Part shown: positions 1 through 11,373 of the stretch, in pieces
How the letters are laid out: each line of letters begins with the position of its first letter
Position numbering within the stretch: the first letter of the stretch is position 1
Assembly (NCBI GenBank): GCA_026874595.1
Contig: CM049322.1
Location: 51,007,340-51,071,339, forward strand
Reading direction: 5' to 3'
Length of the DNA: 64,000 bases
From: Sipunculus nudus
Lineage: Eukaryota > Annelida > Sipuncula > Golfingiida > Sipunculidae
Notes under the pieces: model-generated
What the model saw: the letters and a program-made list of their open reading frames with translations, nothing else
What the model was told of the DNA's origin: nothing
The model's database searches: none
Position numbers and translations under genes: made by a program

Positions 1-779
1 AGGTAATCCAGATTCTTGCTGTCATGCCATACTTTCTTTCAGAAAGGTTTTTGGAAAAAGTAGAAAGTGTTCCAGCAACTATCATCTTTGACGTTCGAGA
101 TTCACAGAGATCTGCTCAACAGTTTCTGTATATAATAGTGTATCGAAAGTCAAAGTTAGGTACAGCCTAATATGGATATATAATTCAATCAAATTTATAT
201 CCATTTAAATCTTGTTTCCATGAGAAAGGTCAAAAGGATAACTGTATTCCCTGCAACTGAAATACACACTGCAGTCACGTTTCACTGTTCACAATTTTAC
301 CTAAAGTAAGATCATTTTAAATAAGAGATAATCTTGAATTAAGTCCAATAAATGCATGCCATTGAAATGCCCTTTCTCAAGAAACGGTAACCTATGATAT
401 GAAAGTTGAATTTTTATATCCGTAGCCTATAAAAAAAATATATCATCAGTTATTTAATCATCCCTACTGAAATATTTGGAGCTGAGATTTACAACTGTTT
501 CTGAAATAGTTGGTGACAAATATCATATGTCCTCATGTACACTAAATAAAATTAAGCATACACAACAAGAATTATACTTATACGATTTTGTTCAAATTAT
601 ATAATTATAGGGTTATAAGTCAGAAAGAATTACATGAGAAATATTATTTAAATATTGTGAAACATCACATAACTTGTTGTCTGCAACCGTTAGCACCTAA
701 TATAGCTTTCCAGGTTATTCAAATTCATGCCCTTTAGCATGCCAAATACAGGACAATGTGAACTAATTTCATGTCTCAA
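1..779. other. AT-rich stretch with no gene seen
   Basis: I see no exon-like reading frame, RNA gene or clear repeat here. The sequence is ordinary AT-rich non-coding DNA downstream of the minus-strand methyltransferase gene. Confidence 0.5.
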
Positions 780-1977
780 AGGGCCCTACGCGGGCGGGTT
801 GACCCGCACATTAGATTCTGTGCTGGAAGGGTTACATTTTAGAAAGGGCGGGGCGGAGCGGGCCGAAAACAAAATCTTTACGGGGTGGTGCCCTTTGGGT
901 TGACAAGCTGATCTGGCAGTTCAGTCAGACACGAATATAAAAGTGTAAATTAAAACCAAATCCTTCACATACACTGATAATTAGGCATAAAAATGTTTCA
1001 GGTGGTGTACAAATTGTACCATGAAAATGTAAATTTGAACAAATGTTTATTAATACCCCGTAAACTTTACAGTGTTTACTTTGATTGACTCTTGTAACAA
1101 AAGCTATGCAAATGCTTCTGTTATAGGTACAAAGTCACTTATTTATAAAAAAAATAGACGATGCATGTTTAAGTGTGCAATTTAAAGTTAAATAGCTGAT
1201 ATTTGTACTGGCAGCTGGGAAAAACTTTGAACAACATGACCTGGTCTGATATTGTGTATAGGCATATTATTATGTCCCTGTACTTTTGACAGGCTTCACT
1301 TATTACATAACATGGCAGGAAGTAAACCAGGGGCATGAATACCTTTGATCTTGTAACACACTCTGCGTGGCTACAGCTGGTTCTTTCGGTAACTATATAA
1401 AGCCTAAGGTACGCTCCTTATGGATGGGTTATAAAGACATTGACCACTGGGTGGTCAAAAGATCTGCGTGGACAAAGCAGCATGTAATGATGACTGCTAT
1501 GAGAAAATCCTGTTCTCTTCATGTCTTTGTAAGTGCATACTGGAGCTAGAGCCACGTCTTTCAGATTCCTTTACTCTTCTGACACTCGCACTGGTCTCAT
1601 TTTCAGTAAAGTAGCAGATTATGACTGACCAGAACGGGTTAGCAAAAGTAAAGATCTCAGTACTATCAGTATACTGGTCAATACTATCCTCAAGGCTAAC
1701 TTTGGGTACACATTCCGTGATTAAATCTAATATAAACGTTTGGGTCATAACTCTTTGAAATACACTATTCAATTACCGGGTTTGAAAATTTAAACATGCG
1801 GTGCGCGCTTCATGAAAGTTTCGCGGAGCGGGTGCGGACTGAAAGAACCATAGTAACTGCGGATCAGGGTGGGCTGAATTTTGTTTTTTTTTCTTTGATT
1901 GCGAGGCGGGCTGCGGACTGACAGTGGATGATGTGGGGCGGGTGCGGATAAAGCCTTTGGGGCCTGCGGAGGGCCCT
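780..1977. mobile_element. Putative 1.2-kb inverted-terminal-repeat element with GC-rich ends
   Basis: The two ends are inverted copies of an AGGGCCCT-led sequence: AGGGCCCTACGCGGGC on the left, and AGGGCCCTCCGCAGGC when the right end is read on the minus strand. Both ends continue into purine-rich GGGCGG/GCGGGTGCGG runs (about 781-900 and 1800-1977) that stand out from the AT-rich surroundings. Flanking octamers GTCTCAAA and GTCTCTAC agree at six of eight positions, as a degraded 8-bp hAT-type target duplication would. The interior has no transposase-like frame, so this would be a non-autonomous copy. Assignment to hAT is inference. Confidence 0.45.
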
Positions 1978-2088
1978 AGTCTCTACAAAATAAATTCAAA
2001 GAGCTTCTTGATTTTTTTACGTTCTTTCTTTCAATGTGGTAAAGACTACATGATGAAAGTAATTATAAGAACATGATCATTTTAAAAC

Positions 2089-2094
2089 TTTATT
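2089..2094 (-). terminator. Candidate polyadenylation signal for the methyltransferase gene
   Basis: AATAAA on the minus strand, 59 bp past the stop codon at 2153-2155. The position suits the 3' end of the gene, but the hexamer alone is weak evidence in AT-rich DNA. Confidence 0.4.
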
Positions 2095-2152
2095 AAAAAA
2101 TCATCTGATGTACTGCTTCCTCGAATGACTCACTTTGAGAGTACTAATGAAT

Positions 2153-2324
2153 TCAGCCTATATCTTTGGTTTTCTGAGCTAGCATTATGATAATTGGAAT
2201 TTCTTCACACAATTGTCCGTCGATAGCTTCTTGCTTTTTCATATTTTCAGCGATACCAACCATGTCACATACCAAGTCGTCTTGACGTTCTCGTGAAACA
2301 AATTGTTTTAGCGGATTTAGAGGT
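2153..2324 (-). CDS. Methyltransferase exon: C-terminal helix and stop
   Basis: The acceptor is TTTCAG before ACCTCT. The exon opens by completing a codon (AA+A, Lys), then encodes PLNPLKQFVSRERQ and ends at TGA. An alternative acceptor a few bases upstream gives the wrong phase. Confidence 0.65.
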
Positions 2325-3573
2325 CTGAAAGTAGCTGTCGATGAATAAAATAAGAACTGCATCACTTTAAATACATTCGGTAAGGCTATATGAAAACAAC
2401 ATTAAATTATAGAGAATTTTTGAGTGGAATTACTTATTTTAAAGCGACACATACGCGGCATAATATGATATATAAGGGAAAATATATTAAACGATTTTTA
2501 AATTATTCATCTATTATGGATTTAATCATTTAATGTATTCAAAAACTTTGGTCGAGTAACATTTAAAATCTAAAATGTGTAATTCCTTAAAGACACTGTA
2601 TTTATGGTTTATCGCAACTCGATATGTTTGGTACAATACCTGTGAATAGACATCATTGCTTAAATATATTCTCTTTTTAGATGGAACGCAAAGTTTACGT
2701 TGGATAAATTCAACTGTGTTTTGTATAAATCTAAATGTGAACTGAAAAAAAATCAGACCATACGAATATATGTTTCAAAGAATTTTTATTATCGATCAAA
2801 CTTTTACTATCGACTGGCAACGAAAATTTTACTTGCATTCATCCAAGGGAAACTGATATAATTTCACTTCGTAAAGAATCGTAGAAAATCCACGCTGCTC
2901 CATCATGAATTTAAGTAAAGCAATATCATAAAGCCAAGGTGTTTCTACGGAAGAGGAAGGGTTGATCATCGCGAGCGGCCATCGTTCTTTGATCTCGGTT
3001 AATTTCTAAATTTGAAAGATTATTGTCTATACGATAAATGTATAAGAAAGCGTAAATAAAGTAGAAAATGTTATTGGCAATATTACCTTCACGTTTATCC
3101 ACTGGCTCCACATTTGGTTGTCTATAATTTCTTCAAACAAAGCCTTGAAATGATGCGTTGACCCTGAGAAAGTCGGTAAAGTAATTGCAGCCTTGCCTCC
3201 ATCCTTCAGCAGCCAGTTGACATTGTCAAGCGCTGTGCCAAGATCCCTTATCCAGTCGAACACCAAAAGAGACGTGACCACCGTCAAAGATGACTTCAGA
3301 AAGTCTTCCTGCACATTCTTAGACTAGGTGCCATCAGTTGAAGGGCACAGAAAAAGAACAAACATGTTGTTTATGATTTATACAAAATGATGTTCACCTA
3401 TTTCTCCTACATGCAGTTTTCCTGGATCACGTTTATAAATATCAATAAATCGAAGGTAATTTATGTCCCGCCAGGTGGCATAACACTGTAATTTCTTTTC
3501 TGTTTCTGAGGATAAATTGGTCTGATTAATATCAACAAATTTATTTGAAGAGACACATATCAAAACCGTGTAC
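2153..3573 (-). CDS. SAM-dependent methyltransferase, JHAMT-like (four 3' exons, 5' part missing)
   Basis: Four minus-strand exons (3573-3411, 3323-3087, 3005-2833, 2324-2153) join in frame into about 247 residues ending in TGA. The order fits a class I Rossmann methyltransferase of the Methyltransf_11 / juvenile-hormone-acid-methyltransferase-like type. First comes a beta2-beta3 segment (VLICVSSNKFVD ... KLQCYATW). Then follows the segment VVTSLLVFDWIRDLGTALDN with LLKDGGKAAI, which is the usual strand-4/LLkpGG region. An RGFSTILYEVKLYQF strand and a C-terminal helix beginning PLNPLKQFVSRERQDDLV come last. Such enzymes transfer a methyl group from S-adenosylmethionine to a small acid or related substrate; the substrate here is unknown. 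The glycine-rich SAM motif (GxGxG) exon was not found. The acidic residue expected at the end of strand 2 reads Val (GTC). With the in-frame stop in the candidate first exon, this leaves open that the locus is decaying. Confidence 0.68.
2833..3005 (-). CDS. Methyltransferase exon: KLTEIKERWP ... FPLDEC
   Basis: The acceptor is AATTTAG and the donor AA|GTAAAA. It encodes 57 codons plus two bases. The frame is open throughout and carries the RGFSTILYEVKLYQF strand typical of the C-terminal half of JHAMT-like enzymes. Confidence 0.65.
3087..3323 (-). CDS. Methyltransferase exon: FDWIRDLGTALDN and LLKDGGKAAI
   Basis: The donor is AAG|GTAATA and the likely acceptor is CACCTAG at 3324. The exon is 79 codons in phase 0. 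It contains the clearest family signature, with LLKDGGKAAITLP matching the post-motif LLkpGG region of class I methyltransferases. Confidence 0.7.
3411..3573 (-). CDS. Methyltransferase exon: beta2-beta3 region
   Basis: The acceptor is TTTTTCAG and the donor CAT|GTAGGA, chosen because it is the one that keeps frame with the next exon. The Asp/Glu that normally contacts the SAM ribose is Val in VLICVSSNKFVD. The 87-bp intron that follows is short for this region. Confidence 0.5.
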
Positions 3574-4299
3574 CTGAAAAATATAACGATATGCGTTATT
3601 TTATTTAAAGTCACTGTGCCAGTTAAATGGACATCTAGGTAGGTGCGAGGACTGTTCTTAAGGAGAATAATGGTCCACTAATGTCACTTTAGTTTGATCG
3701 GACTGATAACCATCCAATGTTATTCATTTGTTTGCATAATTATTGTAATGTAAATTCGGTAGAGCTTGTCACCGCCGCCAGCCGAGTTTAGACCAAGGCG
3801 AGCCAGCCCTGTTTATCTTGAGGTATGTTATGTCATCAAGCCAAAGTGTGCCGATTTTGTACAGCTCAGTTTGGCTTTAGAAAAAAAAGTAAATACAAAA
3901 AGATAATTCTTTTACAATTGAAAATGCCCGAAACAAATGTTCCAGTTTGTTATTTTTTGTTTTGTCGTTTAAAGGAAAAGACATGTTATTGACTTATGAA
4001 ACCACCATGATAAACTATACAAGATATTTAATTACAAACAATTTTAGTGGAAAATGGATGCATTTAGTCACACGTAATATAGATAACCCGTTTAAATAAA
4101 ACGCATACTTTGTAACATAAACGGAATAGGTATAGTATGCTATGTCAGTTTCTTTGATCAAGCCATGTTGTTGTGCAAATTTGGATTTGATTGACTAACT
4201 TTGTCATTTTTTGTGGTGCTGATTCCAAAAAGGTCAGTTGGCTTTTTAAGCTAAGTCTTTTGCCTTTTATATGGACTTCTGCGCTCTGTGAGGTAATGT

Positions 4300-4940
4300 A
4301 AATGGTTGCAACACCAATGTATGCGATACCAGGGATTACATTAAAGCCATTGCCATACTTGATATAAATTGGATTAGGCCGCCATATTGAATGTCAACAT
4401 GGCCGACATTCTTCTTTAACTTTGCCCTATATCTGGACTTTGAGGACCTTAGAAGTATACAAATGGTAGCATCATCCGTGTTTGCGATTTCAGTGACGCC
4501 GTTCAAACCATAACCATTATTGCTACAAAATAGGTCAGGCCACATATTGAATTTCAAAATTGCCGCGATTTTTTTACACAATTTTGCTTATATATGGATT
4601 TATGAGACTTGTGAACTTGTTACAAGTATGGCTCGGTCGCGCTATTAAATTTCAAAATGCCCGCCATTTCTGATCTACATTTGCTTATATCCGGCTCAAA
4701 GATGTTAAATAAGTAGCAACATATTTGCAACAAACTGAGTTAGGCTAAAATATTGAATTTAAAAATGGCCGCCATTTTTATCACATATTTGCTCAAATCT
4801 ATAAATTAAGTAGAAGAATTAATACCTATGTTTGTGATACCAGGGATTTCATTAAACCCTTTGCAGTGGTTGTTTTTAATTTTTGTTTGACATCATGTTG
4901 AATTTAAGAAAGGCCGCCACATATATTGTTTTATGCTGGT
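4300..4940 (+). repeat. Degenerate tandem array built on a TTGAATTTCAAAATGGCCGCC unit
   Basis: Five diverged units begin near 4386, 4546, 4645, 4753 and 4898. Each starts with TTGAATTT(C/A)AAAATGGCC, followed by GCCATTTTT and a TTTGCTTATAT.TGGA stretch. Spacing is 100-160 bp. A copy in the opposite orientation lies near 7560-7860. No protein is encoded; short frames in it are incidental. Confidence 0.6.
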
Positions 4941-6006
4941 ATCTCTGCATTTTATTCCCACAGAGGCGTATCAGAATGGTGATAAAGAAGTCTACGAATG
5001 CCGTCATGTTAATGATCAAGTTTAATATAATGTATGAAAACTATGAAAATGAATATAAACAATTTCAACAGAAATGATTCACTAAACCATGCTATGCGAG
5101 GCAAATTATCTCTATGGCAGGAGCAATTACGAATGCATTCATCAAACTGAAACAGTTTAGCAAATGCTTGAGGTGCAGACAGTTCAATACATTTCTGGAG
5201 AGAACTTATTCTAGCCTATGCATTCTCCCATCCACTGTCAATACGATGAAGAATTTAGGTTCTGGAAAGTTGCCAGTTACCAATATGAGACAAGGTTTAA
5301 TACAAATAAAGACATCTATAGCTGGTAAATATAAACATCTTTATCTGTAGCATATCTGTAATTTTAAACGCGTGAGGCACATACGATTGGATCATGGTGT
5401 TTGCCTTTTCTTTTGGAGTTCTCCTAAATATTTTACAACACACACATTTGTTTATTCAATACAAGGAGTTTCCATACACGAAAACTATGCCGCACATACA
5501 TGAAGTATAGAGTTTTCCCTAATTATTCTGCCAGATTAACATTTGAATAATTGTGGGACAACAGGAATTTCATCGGTTCCAGACTGATGTAACGTGAGAG
5601 GAGAATGCCAACCTTAACATGGTCGTTACCAACAGTCCTTTTACCATATGTGTTAATTTAAAAATGTTCAGTATTTCTATCAAAGATAACTCGTCCTTCA
5701 CCTTACCAAGTTCTGGTTTTATGGCCGTTCGAACACAGGGGGTCACAAAAGCAGATCAGTTAGTTATTTATCATTTGACCTTTCTTGATAGTTTACACAA
5801 CTGCTATGGCATATGTCATGCACATTGTTTATCGTTTCTCTTCTGTGCATAATGTATCTGAATATGATTCACCTGAATGCTCGATGTTGTCCTCTTAATT
5901 TGCTCGAACAAAGGCATTGTGGTTGTATGGCATTATTGCTGAACTACAAGAAATCTGACAACTAAGAATGGTTGACGATCTTCTCTCAACCAGCTTTGCA
6001 ATGCGT

Positions 6007-6056
6007 TTCTTTTTTCTTTTTTTTTTCTTTTATTTTTTTTTTTTTTTTTTTTTTTT
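6007..6056. repeat. Poly-T tract
   Basis: About 50 bp, almost pure T with a few C and A interruptions. It may be the poly-A tail of a minus-strand retroposed sequence, but no body was recognised. Confidence 0.7.
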
Positions 6057-6538
6057 GCACATACTGATGGTCTTTAGGTTTACTTTCTCCATTGGATCCT
6101 AAATGGATTTTCCTGCTGTAGGTGCAACAAATCTCTTTCCCACCATGCTTCTCTCTACACATTTCTTTCCTGCATGCTCAGGTGAAGCAAATCAAGGGAA
6201 CGATCCTCCTGCACTGGCGAGACATTGTGACGTCTGTCCAAGGTATTTGTAAAATATAACGAGGAACATTCATCCGAAGAATGAAGTAACTTCTTTAAAT
6301 GCATTGTCATATCAGCTCGTCTCGTATCTAGACCTTTTCCGGGAACATGGCAATTTAGGGAAAATTATTTCCAAGTTTTACACCATGTGATTGTACCATT
6401 TTCCATTACTTAATTTGCGAATTGTTATCTGGGTGGGGGATAATGACCATCTTCAATATTGTTGTGTTAAAAAGAACTGGCTTTTATATCCTTTGCGAGA
6501 GCGTGAAGTAAAATAAAAGAAACAAGCCTTGCGCTCAC

Positions 6539-6616
6539 CATCTCTCAATAGGTTGCCTTTCCCTGTTGAAGACTGCAGTTTAATGCCCTCTCGTACAAGT
6601 CAGGACCAAGAGTCAT
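6539..6616 (-). pseudogene. Candidate first exon of the methyltransferase, with in-frame stop
   Basis: On the minus strand an ATG behind an AACAG site opens MTLGPDLYERALNCSLQQGK. This resembles the 'pElY....slQ' N-terminus of JHAMT-like methyltransferases. A good donor (ATG|GTGAGC) closes the segment after 26 codons. Codon 24 is TGA (6545-6547), with no alternative donor before it. Either the gene is disrupted here or this is not a used exon. A further exon with the SAM glycine motif would still be needed between it and 3573. Confidence 0.3.
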
Positions 6617-7559
6617 TTCTGTTTTGGAAAGATAACCAGGAACAGAAGCCGATATGACTTTTGCAAGACACAACCGTGCAAAGCGAGTAGTCAATTAGTT
6701 TTAGTCTTCTCAACAACGTGGCAATAGTTGTACTTTGAATATGTTGTTGTTGTGACTGCATTATTAGGAATGGGTTTGCCCTAGCGAATATCCACTAATA
6801 CCTCAATAATACATAATAAACAACGTGGCCTACTAAACGTAGTTGAGGCATCTTTTAAGCATGAAAACTTGAAAACAATTATCCTGAAATGTCATGCATT
6901 CCGCAATAAATGAAATAAAAGGTAGTCTGGCGTAATTGGTGTCTTTGAAGTAGTAACTGCTCAGAGCACAGTTCCATATTACACGTGGTCAAGATCTTTC
7001 AAAGATTAACACAATGTTTCCTTACGGGAAATGTTTGTTTGAAATTATTGACATTCATTTTCATATCAGTTTATTTTGTAAGCATGTAAGGTGAAGAAAT
7101 CAGTGACAAATTGTTTGTATATGACATTTAATCAAACATCTTAAAATTATTTTTATATTGACAATTTGTAAATCAAATATTGCGGTTAATTCACCTGGCA
7201 AATGTTAGACATGCAGTAAACTAGATCCTCTCCACCATGAATGTTGATTTTTGCATCATTAATAGACATTCATGGATGCTTCCCTATGGGACTACCAGGC
7301 AGAGATACCAGCAAAGATTATCATTTATCTTTTTATCATATATGTCAAACACAACATGACAAAATTTATGAAAGCGCGGAATGTGGATCAATGGAATCCC
7401 TTCTGTCACAGGCACAGGTATTGCCACTTTCATTATTGCCCTATACCGTTCACAAGAGGCTATTACATAATCCAATATGGTGGTAAAGAATAATTTAAAA
7501 CAAGTATGGCCATGCCTTTAATGGTTTCGCTTGTATCTTAAACATAATTTGTTGCTACC

Positions 7560-7860
7560 ATTTAGAAAAATCTTATCCCATGCTGAAAGGTCCCCATAAA
7601 AGCAAATGCGGACTAAAAATGGCTGCCATTTTAAAATTTAATATCGCGGCCTGACCCAAATTTTATCATTTATATTACTCTAGAGTGCTCACAAGTCCCG
7701 ATAAAAGGCAAAATATAAGAAAAATGGCAGCAATATTTAAATTAAAAATGGCGAAAGAAGACGCGGCTGAAAATAAAATGGCACCTAGCATTTTTGGAAG
7801 TAACACCCCACATTTGATAAAGTTAGCCAATAAAAAACGTTTTGGCATGACAATCCAGGT
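7560..7860 (-). repeat. Inverted copy of the GGCCGCCAT-containing repeat
   Basis: AAAAATGGCTGCCATTTTAA and AAAAATGGCAGCAATATTTA are reverse-orientation matches to the 4.3-4.9 kb array unit, including the AGGCAAAATATAAG stretch. The 7685-7894 open frame is a by-product of the repeat. Confidence 0.5.
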
Positions 7861-8469
7861 TAAATACATAACATTCTGTACTAATACGTTGTAACTTCGT
7901 CAAATGAATAGACATTTTGAAAGTGGAGTCGAGTCAGGAAACTCAAGTTAATATAACTCAAGTTACCCCATTTTATAATTTGTATTATAATTATGTATTT
8001 ATTATTGCATACAGCAAATTGCTCTTGATGTGATCCCCAAAAAAGAAATGCAAATATAACCTCATGAAAAACATTTAAGTTCATCTCTTTTAATTTTTTC
8101 CGGCTTAGCTTTATTTCTCTGAGACCAACTCAACCCCAGGAAATCGGTTTATAATTTTCTTCAATCAATATACTTCAAATCCACAGAAAATTTTACATCT
8201 GGAAAATGAAAACGAAATAAGAATGACTCTGGTTAAGTTTTGACCGAAAGCTTTCAAAGTGTTGGTATTTTATGAAATAGTTTACAACCACCACGTGAGA
8301 CAACGGTGAACATTGCTTCCAGGCGGCGACATCTGACGGCTATCCGGGTAGTTATGTGAATATGTGAAGGGTGAATATGTATGGAGAGGTTAAAGGCTAC
8401 CCTTGTCAAGCTATGACATAGGCACATGAAAAAAGAAGGCGTTGCTTCACATGAATTCGATAACATTTA

Positions 8470-8690
8470 CTAAATACCTTTCAATTCCCTGCATGCGCAA
8501 TCAACCATGGATCCTGTATGTTTGTCAACATACACAGGTATACCGTGTTTGCGAACAGCTGGTAGGTAAACGGGCTAACATATCCTTCGCACTATCGTTA
8601 TAAGAACCTATCGTAGCAGGAATTACCTGTACCAGAGAGTAAGCCAGAAATTACATGATTCTACATATAAGGCAGGTGATTAGCAGATTT
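8470..8690. repeat. Dispersed repeat, second copy at 34090-34370
   Basis: Shared blocks in the same order in both places include TTTGTCAACA, CATCCTTC.CA, GTTATAAGAA, AAGAATTACC and AGCCAGAAATTACAT. Ends are not defined, and neither copy contains a coding frame. Confidence 0.5.
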
Positions 8691-8781
8691 TCATTAAAAA
8701 AATCTTAACACAGGTGTAGGGGACAAAAGTAACTCTCTGCTCTTCCATGGAAAACGGAGGGAAAACCAGGGCGTCAATATA

Positions 8782-8850
8782 GGGGGGGGGGCTATATATC
8801 CACCACATTTTGGCAAGGTTGGGATGGCCAATGTAATCCCCCCCCCCCCC
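8782..8850. repeat. G(10) and C(13) homopolymers 46 bp apart
   Basis: A run of ten G (8782-8791) is followed by thirteen C (8838-8850), which could pair as a foldback on either strand. No gene is associated. Confidence 0.7.
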
Positions 8851-9040
8851 ACTATTTATGGAATGATATGTATACATTGCAAATTACGAGTTTACTATGA
8901 AATATCATATTTAAACCTTGTTTCGAATAAACCTATACAGGAAACATAATACCTTATTTTCTAAGCCTTACAAATAGTTGTAATATATTTGAAATGTGAT
9001 TATGTATATATGTCGGAAATGTGTCATACAAACGCTAAAA

Positions 9041-9042
<2 letters not shown>

Positions 9043-9096
<54 letters not shown>
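9043..9096. repeat. (TA)n microsatellite, 54 bp
   Basis: Uninterrupted AT dinucleotide repeat in intergenic DNA. Confidence 0.95.
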
Positions 9097-9105
<9 letters not shown>

Positions 9106-10389
9106 CCTATATATGGATGGGTGTGCCTCTGTGTGTCTGCGAGTCATCCCCGCACCCTCAAAGATAATTTGACGCCACTATGGAGAACTACATGATTTTT
9201 TGCAGCATATAAAGTAGACCTGTATATTCACCTGAATTTTTACACCTGTATATAGTTAACAGTCAGTCAGACATATATGGGGTCAATGATAATGTCGATA
9301 CTGACGAAGTTTGTTGTTCAGCACGTGGCCAGTTAATAGTTGATACCAAAGAAGACCTGTTTGACAAAAAGTGTGATAATATTTGAACCACACAAGCTGG
9401 CATTCACCAAATCACGAAGTGCGACGTTAGCTAATAGCCGTTCGGGTCAAAGGTCATATGTAAATAAACAAGCGCGCCACACGCGGCACGCGGTAACCGT
9501 GAGACGAGGACCCGGCTTGTCGTATATGTACACGTTCTGTATATCTGACCCACTATATCCTGGCTTATATTAGGTTATAGGCAGGTTTAACAAGTTAATC
9601 ACGCCAGTGATAAAGATAGACTCTGTACAGGTATATAGTATGTTTTAGGAGTGTCACCTACTGATAAGGACGCGATCGAGTCACTGATATGAAGCTTTAC
9701 TGTCCGGGGTGGGGCTGCATGCCGTAATATCGGAAGACGTTTGCTCAAATTTCCAGTTCCTAGAGATGTAAGTATTTGTTTACATACAGTTTAGACCTAC
9801 TAGACCTCTAGTACCGGTTAAATAAATGGTCCGGGGTCCGTGTTGATATGTTGTATTAGTGAATTTAGTGGATCCTTTCCTGCCAGGAAGATTCGATATA
9901 AACTAAAGTAAGGACGACAGGACGTGGTCTGTTCAATTACCATGTTATCACTACCGTGTACCTTCATGTGATTATTACTTTATTTACTTCTATAAATAGG
10001 GGAGATATGACTGAGATCATTTATCCTAGACACTTAAACTGATTCTCGAACGATGCAAAAATTGGGGCGGGGGGTACCATATTGGAGCCAACTGATACGT
10101 TTTTAAAAAAATAATACTCGGTTTATTTTTGTAAGCATATATGGTAACTGTATATTATATATGTATTAATGGTATTCATAAGGTAAATATATACATATGG
10201 TAAAAATAAGGTATATATGGGGATATGTAAATGAAAAGTATGTTAATTAATTGTCAATCTATATATCCATATTAACAAGGCCCTTTCAGCATTAAGCCAG
10301 CACTTTATTATGATTGGCAAATTGGTAATTTATTATAGGCCTATACGAATTTACGGACATACATACACCAGCAAGAACAGCCCGCCAAA

Positions 10390-10427
<38 letters not shown>

Positions 10428-10466
10428 ACACATACACACACCCACCATCACCTACACACACACACT
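10390..10466. repeat. (CT)n followed by (CA)n compound microsatellite
   Basis: About 37 bp of CT repeats run directly into CA/CACC repeats, about 750 bp upstream of the first NLR exon. Confidence 0.9.
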
Positions 10467-11203
10467 CCAATATGTCACTCTTGTACTATTACTCTTTGGG
10501 CACATAATATCTGCGTAGCCTACGTTACATGAATGTAAGTATGCATAAATAAACATGGTACGATGGCTCCTGGTTAATGAAAACATACATTAAAGACTCA
10601 TACTAATTCTTTTTTTTTATTTATTTGTTTATTTATTTTTTTTTTTTCAAAACGTTCTTGTAAAATAAATAACCACAATATAAGGGAACGATTATAGGGA
10701 ATGTGGAGACGTTGGGCAGTTATCTCATAAAGGCATCAAGATACCTTAAGCTCTGGCTTTACGCTAATAATTAACATATTTTATGACTCTTTGCCAGTAC
10801 TCCATACACCGCAGCCAATAGATAAAACACGGATAGCCCTCTCCATGCTAAATCCCTCCTTAACACTCTGTGTGTGGGTGAATGCCATCTACCGACCTCA
10901 TCAAATCTCTGGTCATGCCCGACTAAGGTCACGTGGTTTATTAACGTAAACATGTCTTGTCTGATATCTTAGAGCTATTCTATTCTTTTATATACACAGA
11001 ATTTGGAGCAAGGGGAATTTAATTAATGCATTCCGTATTTTTAATTTATTCTTTTATATTCCATTTTTAATTCTTGATTTTGCATTAAATCTTATATTTA
11101 AGCGCTTTTCGTCTCAGTAGTGTGGAAACAAGAATTGGAGTGCATGACACATTATTTTAAGATATGAAATGTACAATGCTTCTCTATTTTGTATCGTCTG
11201 CAG

Positions 11204-11373
11204 AGCGTGACATCATGTCTGACAATGAGGATGCGCGCCTGACGCGGCGCCGTCTGGTGGCGGTGGTGACGCGGTCCACTCAGCTCTCACATATCCTGGT
11301 GTTATCAGACAGACTGTGGACTGGGCTGATACAGCACGGCGTCTTCACTGAACAGGAACGCAGGCATATCATC
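11204..11373 (+). CDS. NLR exon 1: first half of CARD
   Basis: The exon follows CTGCAG at 11203, so it is an internal or 5'-UTR-joined exon. Translation most likely starts at ATG 11215 (MSDNEDARLTRRRL). It encodes helices like LSHILVLSDRLWTGLIQHG followed by VFTEQERRHII, the usual CARD helix 1-3 pattern, and ends at a strong GTGAGT donor. Confidence 0.75.

Larger units (their letters stand above)
3615..6538. other. Presumed intron or 5' flank of the methyltransferase gene
   Basis: No exon carrying a glycine-rich SAM motif was found on the minus strand here. The stretch contains the 4.3-4.9 kb repeat array and the poly-T tract listed separately. Confidence 0.4.
6617..11203. other. Intergenic DNA between methyltransferase and NLR genes
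   Basis: I see no supported exon. The stretch holds the inverted repeat copy near 7.6 kb, a dispersed repeat at 8.47-8.69 kb, paired G and C runs, a (TA)n and a (CT)n/(CA)n tract. The promoter and any 5' non-coding exon of the NLR gene probably lie here but cannot be placed. Confidence 0.5.

Noticed and set aside
4336-4581. Minus-strand 81-codon frame
   Set aside because: Encoded within the degenerate GGCCGCC repeat array.
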